From contig NW_024103874.1 of assembly GCF_003945595.2 (NCBI RefSeq), positions 2,304,001 through 2,368,000 on the forward strand: a DNA stretch of 64,000 nt, written 5' to 3'. Of the stretch, positions 32,736-45,609 are shown in pieces. Within the stretch, counting starts at the first letter, position 1. Each line of letters opens with the position of its first letter. The DNA comes from Pipra filicauda (lineage: Eukaryota; Chordata; Aves; Passeriformes; Pipridae). A program made the translations under genes and the position numbers. Under the pieces are notes generated by a model. It was given only the letters and a program-made list of their open reading frames with translations, was not told the DNA's origin and made no database searches.

Positions 32736-35700
32736 GTAGGAGCCGGTGGCCGCACTGAGGAAAGGGGCAGCCTTGCGCACCCCCGTGAAGGTGATGCTCA
32801 GTACCGTGTCCGCGTGTCCTCACGCTGTCCCCGCGCCGGGACTGCAGGAGGGGTTACTGAGCTCCTCTGTAAGGAGAAAGCCTGAGTTTTCCTCTGTGCC
32901 TTAGTGTTCTGCCTTTGCCCACTTCGCCTCTCGGAGATGCAGCCTCCCAGGCGGTGCCGGTGCCACCCATCGCTGCGCGATGCACCAGCCCCTGCTCCCT
33001 GCATGGCCCCTCGCCCCTGCCTCTGGTCTGGGCAGGGCTCCCGGGCAGGGGATGCTCCTGCACGGTGGCAGCACCGGCACTGCCTTCCCGAAGGATGCCC
33101 TGTGGAAAGGCGCCCTTTTTATCCACTTATGTGAGCTTGTATGGTACATGACCCCAACCAAAACGGTCATAGAAAGTCATGTGTTGGCCTTCAGGTAAGT
33201 CAATGAGGGTTGGAGATTTTTCTAATCTCTCTTCCCCCAGCACAGTGCAGGTGGAATACAGATTATTCTGAACATCTTGGAATAATAGAGAATATTTTCA
33301 AATGTCCACAAATAACTTAAGTGCCTCTTGCTCCCAAAGTGTGTGTGGTTCCATGGGCGATAAACAGCAAGATTTGGCCCTCATCTTTTTGGTGTGTGTT
33401 TGTAGCCTGTAATAGAAGAGCTGACCTTTAGGGAGCTTTAGAAAACAATATTTGACCTCGTTTTCTGTGTCTTAGTGGTAAAAGCTTTTATTCCAGAAGT
33501 ACAGCATCTTTTTGTGTGGTTGCAGCTCTGCTGATGTGACTCTGTTCATGAAGTTGTACCTCCTTCCCACGAGAAAGGGGTTGAGCAACACTCGTGGAAA
33601 GAGTAAAGCTTGTGTGCTCTGGCTGTGTTGGTGAGGAATCACTCCTCTAACCAACCTGGCATTCCCAAGCACAGGCTACTTGTAGGTATGCTATGGTTTG
33701 GTGTTTTGCTTTAACATATTTCAAGTTTGTTCTGTAGGGAACAAGTGTGTGAAGAAGGACCCGTGAGAAATGTTTTTTCTTTGTAGATTAAATAACTAAG
33801 GAAAAACTCCCAACAGTAGGGCTAATTTTGATGTTAATCTGCAAGCCTTTAAGTCATAAAGGCTATCTGATAGTCTTCTGTATTCTCAGCAGGCAGTATT
33901 TCACTTGTCTGGTTTTTCATATTGCTTCTAACATGTTGTGCCACAGAACTGGTTTTTGCAGCAACGACATTGAACACTGAGTGGGTTAAACAACATATCT
34001 TAGTGGTTTAGAGTTGTCTATGGTGAAGCCAACAGAGAGAGCATTCTTTGTCAAAGTACTGATTTATAAATCTGATGGATATGAGTCAGTGTTATGCTGG
34101 CAGTCGTTTATTATATTTCAGCCTGGACTTGAATAGCAGGAAGTCACTTTTTGGCCCTCTTGTAAATCTTGGGATGCCTAAGAGACCCATTTCCCTGCTC
34201 CTTGCACAGGGACTGTCAGTTTAGCTTCCTTCCCCTGCTGCTTCTCCTCTGCATCCCACTCTCACTGCTGCTTTGTGAATTTTTGGTTTCTAAGCTGGAA
34301 TATGAAGTTTGGGGCATATTTGGTTATACTTCATGTACATCAGCAGGTATTGCTGCCAGAGCTGAGTGTGACTTTGCCTAGATGCTTAGAGATTGCACAC
34401 ACAAATAGAGCAGGACAGTAATGCTGAGTGAGGGGGGCAGGAGCATCCAGCTGGGATTTAAAGCTACAACTGAGTCTTTTAAGGAATGGACTTGGGGTGG
34501 GGGAAAAAAGACTGAAGAAGTGCAGAGCCAGGGATGTCTCCTTGCTTGGGGTGAAGGCTCAATGACAAAAGCTGCAGTAGGTACTCATGGTTTCTTACTT
34601 GTGCTCCTAACTTTTTAGGCTGATGAGCTCCTGCAGGAGCATCACTGATGTGGACAGAGGAGGACACCAGGGGTGCCCGCTCTTTGAGAGTAACAGAATT
34701 TAAATGCAAACTGCACTGATGATTCAGGTCTGGTCTGTCCCCAAGGCTAAGTTATTTGTAACATATGGATGCAGTAGCTCATGTATTTCTGAGGGCTGTG
34801 CTGGAAATGTGAAGTGTTTCTTCCTATCGTGTGCTCGGCACAAAGTCCCTGTGCTTGTGTGTGGTTTCATGTTGTAGTGTGTGTGTAACATCCTAGTCTC
34901 AAGTTACTCAAGAGAGTATTACTTGGGTTAGTGCTCTTCAGCACAACTGATACTTATGTTCCCACTTTGTAGTTCCTTTTTTTGGAAGGAGAAGTTCATC
35001 ATTTTATCGGAGTGCCCAGGGGTGTGCAGTGTAGTTATTCAGTGAATAATTTTATGCCCTGTTAAATGATCTTTAGGTCTCTTTAATAATTTTTCAGTCT
35101 TTGTTTCATCACTACAGTTGTATAAGGTAAATTCCCAAGTCCTGGAACTTGTTTTAATTTCAGTAAAGCAAAGATTTTACATCTGCTCTATTATCAGCAA
35201 TAATCTGACTTTGTACTTGCAGCATAGTACCTTTTACTTTTATAGTTTCTGTGAAATGCTCAACAAGGTGTCATCTCAATGGATTTTGTTTAGTGAACTG
35301 TGCAAGTCACAACTTCAAGACTACAATCGTTATGTTGGCAGTATAGTGAGTTCAGGGTTACTACTGGGAATTGGAGGGTGATTTTTTCAGTGCATTGGGG
35401 TTGTTTTTTTGTTTGAGAACAATCCTGGCTCTAAAAGTGAAAGTATGTGCTTACAGGGGAAAGGATTCTAAGCTTTGTCATAAAACAATTCCATTCTTTG
35501 TGTGCTTTCTCACTGGTGACAGTAATGTGGGTCTTCCTCTTTTTTTTTTTTTTTTTAAGGCTTTAAAATATAAATCTGGTTTTCTGTAAGAGAGTAAACT
35601 TGGGCTGGTCCCTTCTCAGTGCTTTGCCAATCTTTGTGCGCTTATTTCTTTTTCATTCTCTCAGGCTGAACTCTTGCCCCTGTAAAAAGTTCTTGTAGTT

Positions 35701-37644
35701 TATCCCCATATTGAAAAGGAAATGCTGATATCAATTTACCAATATAGATATATGCACTTGTCATCTTAGGCATATGTCTTAAACTACAATATATTAAATA
35801 ATGGCCATTTTGGATCTTACCTATATCAGTGCTTAAGTAAAAATGTTTTTAACAGAAATATTTACACTGGTACAAATATGAATATAGGGCATGCAAATGT
35901 GAAGTTTTTATGGTGGAATATGTTATATAGAAGAAAAACATACTTTAGAAAGCTGGGAAATATCAGTGTGAAGACACAGCCACCCTCTCTGTGTGTGCTG
36001 CATGGTAAGCCCCTCCGAACCATATAATTAAAGACTGTCTTGTATGGTTTACATTGTATTTTTTTCCACTGGTACTGGTACTTCATTCAGGGCACAAGAT
36101 GGATGTTGTGCAGTGAATGAGCAGCTATTCAATATTCTTATCCTCCTCATACAATGTGTCACCCTGTGCCCTATTTACGACACACCATCCGTACCCTGTG
36201 CTGAATAAAGAACTGTTGAACTCTTCATGGGCTTTGCTCTAGTGCTGATCACTGCAGGGACTGAATGCTTCATAAATGTCAGTGCATGGCACTGCTGCGA
36301 AATGAGGTGGGATCCTTCTTTTGTGGATGCCAGACTGGGAAATGCCACCAAAGACTAAAGCTGAAATTGTCCGAAGCCACCACAGATTTTAAATGCCCAG
36401 TCTTTGCCAAAGGCTAATTTTAATCCATAGTAGTCAACTTTTTTTTTTTTTTTTAGTAACACTCTGTGTGTTTAGAGCATGGACCTCATTGTTGTGAACA
36501 CTCAGCATTTTTGCAATGTGAGCTTTAGATGCTCTGAAAGCAACCCAGGAGTGAGAAGCACAGCTGGGCGCCCGTGATGGAAGCCGTGTGCTGCTCCTCT
36601 GGCTATGGCACCTCTGTGGCAAACTGAAGCTGGTCTGGTTCTCCAGGGCAGCATTTAGTGGCAAATCCCACAAAATATTCCTTCTCTTGTTGTGATTCCC
36701 TGTTTTGCTGGCTCTGCTTCTCTCAGGAATTGGATGTGTGAGGAGGGGGAGACACCCAGTTATAAGGACAGACATGTGTTGAAGCACTTGACAAAATTCC
36801 ATCTTGTTGACAATAGTTTCATTCACTTACAATCAATTTGTTTCTTGTGCCCCATGTATTGTGAGCAGGAAGAGAGGGCATACACCCTACAAAAAAGCAT
36901 GTGGTCCTTATCAGAAGATCATGTAAAAGATATACAGGACAGAATGGGCTAAGAATGTAAAGGGAACCTTTATCCTGGTGCTTCCTGATTTTTGAGAACA
37001 TGATTTTTGATACTGAATGTCTTATACCAAGCTATATTTAATCTCCCTTTTAAGAAAAGCAGGAATAAGACAAAAAAGTCCTGATTTCAATCCTAGGGGA
37101 TGCTTGTGGTGTGTGTATCTTGTAACAGGGCTGCTCTGCTGAGCAACCTGCACACTGTGATAGCAGCTTGTGGGGCACAGTGTGCAGTTCTCCAAATGGA
37201 CTGTCATTAGTGGTGAAGGAATTACAATATTTTCCAATAGGGTTCCCAGTAATTACCAGATACTACATGAACACTTGGACATGGGAATCTCCGTGGTTTC
37301 CATCTGCCCAGTACTTTCCAGTGCAGACATGACAATCCTGCTGTGGACACCAGGGAGGTGGAATGCTAATTATGGGTCTTCCTTTGCAATGAAGAGCCTC
37401 TGCAAGAGGAGTCCTACTTGGTTCCCACTGCTGTATCCAAAATGTTCTGCCTTTCAGTTGGTAAACAGAGATCTTCTGGGTCTGCAACATGTTCACCCCA
37501 AACAAAAGTACCTGGAAATCTCAGAACAACCAAGTGTCTGCAGCAGATGCTTTAGATTACTTGGTGACGTAGTTTCTCTCCTGCTCCTGTTTTAAAATTT
37601 CATAGAAAGGAGACAGGCAAGATACTTGTCATTTCCTGCTCCCC

Positions 37645-37690
37645 TCCCCCTTTTTTTGTTTTGTTTGTTTGTTTGGTCGGTTTTGTTTGA
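37645..37690. repeat. Imperfect (GTTT)n tract
   Basis: ttttgttttgtttgtttgtttgg and following related units; simple sequence. Confidence 0.6.
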
Positions 37691-40600
37691 TTAGTTTTTT
37701 CCTCGAGAGCTCCTGAAAGTGACTTTTTCCTTGTACTACTTCCACATAAAGCAAAAGATCATTAGCCCCAGGCAGACACGTGGTGTGGAGAGCTTCAGCT
37801 GGCATATTTGAAGTTTGGCAAAGTTTGAGCTGCTTCAAAGAGGGTCTGGCAGTGGAAGGTGTCAGAAAACCTACAGTGGCACTGCTGTAAGTGTGTGGTG
37901 ATGGAGGGCTGCTAATGGGTGGCAATGCTGTATGATGTGAGCTGGATGTTCTCTGTACAGAGATCTGAAGTGCAAAATAATTGCTTTTGCAGTTACAACT
38001 AATGCTGGAGGGATGCTCTGTGCATGGATTTTTGTGGGAAGGGGGTGAGGAGTCTGGGGGATCTCCTGATCCCCAGGGTCGGCCACACCTATGCAGTCAC
38101 ACAGCAGCATAAATGTACATAATCTCTCCCCCTCCCCAGCACAGATGCAATCTCTGTGTTAGTGGTAATCTATATTTCCACTCATTAAATGCCTGGTGGG
38201 ATAAAGATCATCATTACTCACTCTAGAGATGCTGCATTCATGTGTAGCCATGGATCTAATTTCAGAGTTATCAGAAAATTTTTATTTCTAAAACTAAAAC
38301 TCCACCCTAAAGGCTTTTTCTTTTTGACTTACTGCTTTTTAGCTGTTTGTTCCAGCTCTGTTATTCTGGAGGAAGGTATCAGCTTGACTTTTCCACCTGT
38401 AGAACAGATGGCTGTGGCACCTACTGGCATCTCAAGCAGTGAGTGGAACCACTGTGTTTCTTCCCTGAAAGAAGCTAAGGCTTACCTGGCACACAAGGGG
38501 ACTGGAGTCAGAAGTTTGTTATCAGGGCAGCTGAGTCCTATGCAGTTTTACTTTGGGAATGGGAAAAGGGTTTTCAGGTGTGAATGGTTGGCCTGACTTT
38601 AGAGGGAGATGGAAACTTGTGAAAATCTCTATTTATAGCCTTAATTTATAGTGACAAAATGTTATCTTCTGGGCATAATATCAAATAAATGGTGGTGCTT
38701 AGATCTCACCTGTGCTGTTATATATTTAAGTGGTGGCTGGCATGGCGGGTTCAAGCTCCTGCTGGTTTAGGTGCAGCAGGGCTGGCAGGAGCTTTGTCAT
38801 CCTGTTGCTTGGTCAGCACCATCTGCTTCCAGAGCAGGCAAAATGCCTTGATTGCTTCTGTGCAACTGTTGGCTCCATTCTCCACTGGGACATCTTAAAT
38901 TGAACTGTCTCCTGGGCAAGGGCTTCCCTAGAGGAAAAGCCTTGAAGAGCACAGTTAATTACATGCAGTTCTTCCCTGGCTCCCTTAAATTTGGGAGTGA
39001 CCTTATTCACAAATAGGCATGATTTCATCGAATTTCCTTCTAATTGCTCTAATTTTAAAATGTCAAGAAAAAAGCTTGGAAATTCCCTGATGTGAGCACA
39101 ACTCAGATACTTCTCATGAAAAAGCCCAGTTACCAGGCATGTAAATCCATGATGGTTTAGATATTCAGGCCTGAAAGTGTGTCTTGAGAAGTGGAACTCC
39201 ATGACTTGTTCTTATTGTTCCCCTGGTCAGTGAAGCATTTGAGAACCAAGCCATGAAAGCTTTATAAATAGCTCAGCCAGAGTTTTCTTTACTTCCTCTG
39301 ATGTGTTCCCTCTTCAAAGAAAACCCACAGTATCTGTGTCTGGGCAGCATTTTGTAAGGTCTGTATGTCACTACAAGGACAAAAAAGTTGATGAATATTC
39401 TCTGCATTGAGGAATGAGGGGAGCCAGTAGGTTTTAGACAGATGTCAGAAAGTTGCCATTTATTTTGCCAGGTGAAGTCAGGGGATGCTGAGGAGGATGA
39501 GTCAGTTCCCAACAAGGAATGAGATGTAGTTTTACAGTCTACAGTCTTGCTCTGTTTAGCCACTTCTTCTGTCTCTGCTGTAGTGTGTTGGAAAAGGGAG
39601 GAAGTGCTGAAATTCCTGGGAAACCCAGTTAAATTCTGATTATAAGTTGGAGGAAGAGTTGTGGGGAGTGTACTCCCAGCAAAGGACTATTCTTCCTCCT
39701 TTTCCTCATCTTAAGCACAATTAAATGTTCTTGCAAGGGGGGATTTACATATGGAAATCATAGACAACACACCAACCAACCAAACCTGGTGCCTCCAACC
39801 CCCTGGCACATGTCCATCCCAGGAGGCTGAGCTTGGTACTGGGCTGTCAGTGCATTCAGCACAATTGTCAGAGTCCAAATCCACACGTCCAAGGAAGACG
39901 TTCTTAGTGTTACTCTGAGCTTCTCATCTTGCCTTGTGCTGTAGGAGAGAGGTTTCAGGCATCAAAGCACTGCTTCTGACTCCTTAATTTTGCAGTTTGA
40001 GTGGGACATGAACAACTGTGCAAAGCCATTGCTTACTTTATCAGGGTTCATGAGCTGTGGAGGTGACAAACACATCTGAGTCCACGTGGCCACAGCATAG
40101 AGAGCCCGTGGTGGAAACCAGCAGCTCGTCAGTCCCCAAGCTGGCACAGGCTGAGGGTGCCTGGAGAGCAGCTCTGCTCCCCGGGGTGCTCAGGGTGTGG
40201 GGCTGTGCTTGGTCAGCAGCTCTGACGGGGAGATGCTGCGGAAATGAGAAAAAAAGGCACTTCTCTTTCTCTGTGACACCCTCATCGTGACACTTCACAC
40301 CACAACCTCTTCCTCTTCCCTACCCCACCCCCTCCCCAACACAGTTTTTACTTTGTGGGCTGTATTTGTTTGGGTTTGCATTTTTCCTGGTTGTTTCTCA
40401 TGCTGAAATCTCAGGATCACTTGTTAGCTGGGAGGAGCATGGAGGGATTTGTGGGACTGGGACTTAAAAAGGGGAGGGAATGGTGATACTGAGGAGAAGG
40501 GCATGGTATTGAGAGCTGAAAATCTGCATTCAGATTTTGTTTTTTGTAAATACCAGTTAAAACTGTCTGCTTGGAAGAAAAACACCGCATGAAACAGTTT

Positions 40601-42713
40601 CTTGACGATTTCCCTGCCTTACCTCCACACAGGAAATTCACAATTTGATAGAGCTGATTTTTCTCTGCTGATGAAAAACATGGAACAAATTCCTTTTAGA
40701 CTGTGAAAGATAAAAGGTATTTTCTCCTCTAAGCCTGATTCCTTAGCACTGCCTGTGCTCTCATTTCTCTCAACTTCTGTGAAGTTCAGTCTTGTCTGTA
40801 GCATTTTGTGGTTTTAGGTGGCGAGTGATGCAGGGCTTCACTTGCACGTATTTCAGAAGAACGTGTATTTGTTTTTAACAGCACCTCAAATATTCACAAG
40901 GAAAACAGTCTTTCTTGTCTGTTTTTCACCAAAGCAAAAATCAGCATAAAATTTGAGTGGATAGTCCTTAAACACATACATATCCTTGTATCCAAAAGTG
41001 CCACGTGCGCTGCTATTGGATAGTCAGAAGGAATTCATAAGTAGATGAAATGGGCGAAATTTCATTCTTGGCCTTTGGATCAAACCAGTTTTGGTCTTGC
41101 TGATTCCACAGCAGTCCTGGCAGTTCCAATGGGGATTATTCATGGCAGCAAGAGCAGTGTCCACTGTCCCCTCAGAGCCACTGAGTCCCCTGTGTGCTGC
41201 CATCCCACCAGGAAGGGGACAGTACTCCATCCCTTGGGCAAGGCACGAGGACACACCATGAAGTTGTGTGTAACCCACTTCAGTGCAGAACCAGCCAGTG
41301 TAGCCTGAGTACCCCTGTCAGGCCCAAACTGGAGGTTTACAGTACAAAGGAGTTTAAGAAAATGTTATTTGAAACTTTACCATTGAATTATTCTCTATTA
41401 GCTTTGAGAATCTGGTGGTTCTAGCAGAGGTCTAAGCAAGAGTCTAAATACTGCAAAGATATTTACCATTCAGGCTTATTTTGGGAGGGGGATGAGGAAA
41501 GGCCTGATAAGTTATGTACTTGACCGCACGTAGTTAAAAATATTATTTGGAATATAAACTTCCTTGTCTCAAGACCAGCTTTATGCACGAAGTCAAAATG
41601 CACAAAAAGCGGTTCTCCTCCTGGCCTCCATAAGTATACCTTAATGCTGCTGAATCCTGGAAATTATGCAGGGCATGCTTTTTAAATGTTGATTTTGACT
41701 TCTTGCCTGGGACCAAGTGTAAAGTCTTTCCAAGGAAATACTTAGAAGACTTGCAATGAAACCCAAAAGCTGCTGCCAAACCTTAGTTTTTAGAAAGGGA
41801 GTAGGGGGCAATCCAGCCTGTTAAAAACTTCCAGTTGTTTGTAATTAAATCCACTTCTTCTGTGCACAATAAACATATACTTAGAAAAAGATCATTTTAC
41901 ATAATACTTATGTGGTTTACTTCTGCTCTTCAGCTGCTAAAAATCAAGCAGTAGGTTTGCTATTTTAGTCTGGGAAGGTTACTGAAAGCTGGGAAGCCAG
42001 GACCGATGCAGCTGTGCCACCGCAGTGGCACGTATCCATGTATCCAGTGGTGACACACAAATGGAGCCAGGGAATCCTTTTCTCATCATGAACCATCTTT
42101 CCCACTTCTAACTAGTTCAAGTTTGTTTTGGATTGGCAGGGATGGGAATGAAGAGGAGATAAAAATATCCCGTCCGCACGTCCCTCCTCGCCAGCGGCAG
42201 CAGCGCTCATGGCTTTGAGGGAAACTATGGGATTGCAGGAACTTCTCATCGCTGCTTTGAGGGCTGGCAGGAGGCAGGACCACCAAATCCTCACCACCCT
42301 GAGGTTGGTCTGCTACAGTTCATTCAAGATTGTTTCAAATCCGCTGCCATCGTTCATCTGGAGGATGGGATGGGAAGTGTAGGGTGGAAGCTCTTGCTGA
42401 CAGCTGCTCTTCTTCCCAGCTGGCATTCAGGAGATGCCCCTGGGAATGAAGCAACTGCTAGGTCTGTCAGGAAGCCCAGCACAGCTAACACCTCACTAGG
42501 GAATAAAGCTGGAGTGAGATTTTGTATCCTCCTTTGCAGAGAAGGGATACCACCAGGCTGGGAAATGGGAGAGATTCATGATGTCTCTGCTGATGTCCTG
42601 GAGAAGGGAGGCAGCTCAGGCTCCTGAGCAGCCCATCTCTTATCTTTGTCAGTACTGCAGTCACCTCCAATTCTGTTGTTGTTGTTGGTTGATGTCAAAG
42701 ATCAAATTCTGTT

Positions 42714-42726
42714 TATATATATATAT
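42714..42726. repeat. Short (TA)n microsatellite
   Basis: Uninterrupted alternating T and A, about six repeats. Confidence 0.8.
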
Positions 42727-44657
42727 GTTTGTTATGGCCACAAAAGTGCCATCCCAGCTTTCGGTGTAGGCACTTTGAGTTTGCCAAGCAAAGTGCCCAA
42801 AATATCTCTGCTGTTCAGTTAGTGAAGTTCCTCATAAAGCCAGGTCTTCTCCTTTGTCCTTTATATGCTGTTTGCTGCATGCACAGACATGTCTCTCCAG
42901 CCAGCAGGGTGGATGAGAGCAGAAGGCTGATCCCACCAAAGATGGACAAAAGCTTTAAGAGCCTTGTCTGGTGTGTGTGTCCTGCCTTAGACCTCTTGCA
43001 GGTGGCAGTGATAGCTGGAGAGGGGACAACCCAAGTGTGAGTTTATCCAAGAGGTAAATTTTGAATTTACCCTTGGCAAGGGAGGGAATTTTTTTCTAGG
43101 ATGGCATGGAGAAATGGTCAGTTTTTACCAGGCAGGTTTCAGGAGCTGCTGGGTGCTGTGAAAGAAAAGACACAAGGAATGGAAAGAGCAGAGAGGAGCA
43201 GCTGAGAGGTATAATCTAATAAGTGACATAAGAAAAACCATGAAGCCTTGTAGAGCAGATTTGTTAGGATTTGAGATGAAAATCCCTGTTGCTTGCTGAG
43301 ATTATCCCCCAGCATATGGCAGGGAATGTAAGAGAGATGTAGAATTAGCTGGTAATGATCTGGACACCTCTTGAAAACAGATGTTTGTAGTCCTGTATAA
43401 CTGTGTGCTGTTTAATTCGCCTGAAATCTGGATTACTCAACAATGGGCCTGGCATGGTATTGGAATGCTTACTATCTTGATTTCCCACTAACCTCCCCCA
43501 GTACAGATAACATCTTTCTTAGGAATACTGCTGGACTAATTTTATGTGAGATTGGAATGGAAATTGGGGAAATGGCAATCACTGACATCAGAGACTGTCA
43601 ACCAGGGGCCAGAGGGCAGTGGGGGAAGCTGGGGGCACCTCCCTGGGCAACCCATGACATCTCTGCACCATGGCACTGCCCTGCTGCTATTGCCTGAGCA
43701 TGGGCTGTGTTTGTGGTTTCTTCAGAGGATGAGTTGTTGAGAGATTTCTATGGCTAATGATGCTGCAGTTCAGGGGGAGTTTGCTCAGACTCGATGCTGC
43801 TGCACAGGCAGCCCCTAATGCAAACCCTCCTGTTACACGTTTCCCATCAGGTAGTTTTGGTACCCCCTTACTCACCCTGACCTTGAGCTGGTGTCAATAA
43901 ATACCTGACTCATCCTCTCTGTTGTTTAAGGCACTGAAGTTTCCATCTCAGGGATGTAGTTCCCCTGGTTTCTCTTTGGCATCTCTTACTTAAGCCTTAC
44001 TTAAGCAATATATAATAATAATAAGCTCTATAATGCTCTTGCAATGCTTATATTTCTTTATGTTCAAAATAATGCTTCCTAAGGTCTCTTAATTTACTTA
44101 TCTTAATTTGCATTATTGGAAGACATCCTCCTGGAGCTGGAAGCCTTTATTGTTCACAGGGGAAAAAAATTGTTAGCTGTCAGTTCAGTTCATCTATTTT
44201 CCACCCCTTCCTTCGTGTTAAACTTCCTCTTGGACTTAATCTTTTACAGTAAAAGCAAGACCTTAACCTCAACTTTTCTTTCTAAGTGAGATTCTTTTGA
44301 CCTGTCGTCATCTTTGTTACAAGGCTTCACGTGCTGCAGTACAATAATATTTTTCTTGTGGTGCAATGAACTGCAGACACTGTTCCAGATGGGGTCATTT
44401 TTTCTCTAAATTAGCAACTGTCTTAATAGATATTTTCTGTGGCTTCCAAACTATGTGTGTTTAAGCTGTGCTGTTTCTGTCTTTTAAGACTATGGGATCT
44501 GTAATTGATTTTGAGATGGAGAGTTAGCAGTTCAGACCTATATTCTTTGTGTAGCTCATTGTCCATCCTGGCACATCTGTCCTGAGCCATCAACACACTC
44601 AAACATTCCCTCTGCTAGGCAGGATTTTTTTTTTTTAATGCAAAACCGAGAAGGACC

Positions 44658-45609
44658 ATTCCACAATTTTTTTTCCACAATTTTTTTTCCACAATTTTTT
44701 TTCCACAATTTTTTTTCCACAATTTTTTTCCACAATTTTTTTCCACAATTTTTTTCCACAATTTTTTTCCACAATTTTTTTCCACAATTTTTTTCCACAA
44801 TTTTTTTCCACAATTTTTTTCCACAATTTTTTTTCCACAAATTTTTTTTCCACAAATTTTTTTTCCACAATTTTTTCCACAATTTTTTTTCCACAATTTT
44901 TTTTCCACAAATTTTTTTTCCACAATTTTTTTCCACAGTATTTTCCCACAATTATTTTCCACAATTTGTTTTTCCACAATTTTATTTTCACATTTTTTCC
45001 CACCATTTTTTCCCACCATTTTTTCCCACCATTTTTTCCCACCATTTTTTCCCACCATTTTTTCCCACCATTTTTTCCCACCATTTTATTCCCACCATTT
45101 TATTCCCACCAATTTTTCCCACCATTTTTTTCCCACCATTTTTTTCCCACCATTTTTTTCCCACCATTTTTTTCCCACCATTTTTTTCCCACCATTTTAT
45201 TTCCACCATTTTATTTCCACCATTTTATTTCCACCATTTTATTTCCACCATTTTATTTCCACCATTTTATTTCCACCATTTTTTTTCCCCAAATTTTTTT
45301 TCCCCAAATTTTTTTTCCCCAAATTTTTTTCCCCAAATTTTTTTTCCCCAAATTTTTTTTCCCCAAAGTTTTTTTCCCCAAATTTTTTTTCTCCAAATTT
45401 TTTTCCCCCAAATGTTTTTTTCCCCAATTTTTTTTTTCCAAATTTTTTTTTCCCAAATTTTTTTTTTCCCCAATTGTGTGTTCCCAATTTTTTGTTCGCC
45501 AACTTTTTTTTTTCCCAAATTTTTTTTTCCCAAATTTTTTTTTCCCAAATTTTTTTTTCCCAAATTTTTTTTTCCCAAATTTTTTTTTCCCAATTTCATT
45601 TTCCACAAC
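44658..45609 (+). repeat. Nearly G-free tandem array of 12-15-bp T-rich units
   Basis: About 950 bp of tandem units in four successive variants: ccacaattttttt (44660-44995), cccaccatttttt (about 45000-45195), ccaccattttatttc (about 45190-45283) and ccccaaattttttt (45284-45600). The + strand has almost no G. Open frames of over 300 codons through it, with Phe/Pro/His on one strand and Lys/Gly/Trp on the other, result from the repeat. The last unit returns to a ccacaa form. Confidence 0.95.

Noticed and set aside
31493..32823. Long - strand open frames of 190-420 codons over the CpG island
   Set aside because: High GC removes stop codons in most frames here. The proteins are Pro/Arg/Ala low complexity and overlap the convincing + strand G-alpha exon.
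34627..34640. 14-bp perfect palindrome gctcctgcaggagc
   Set aside because: Short, with no associated element; such palindromes are expected by chance in 64 kb.
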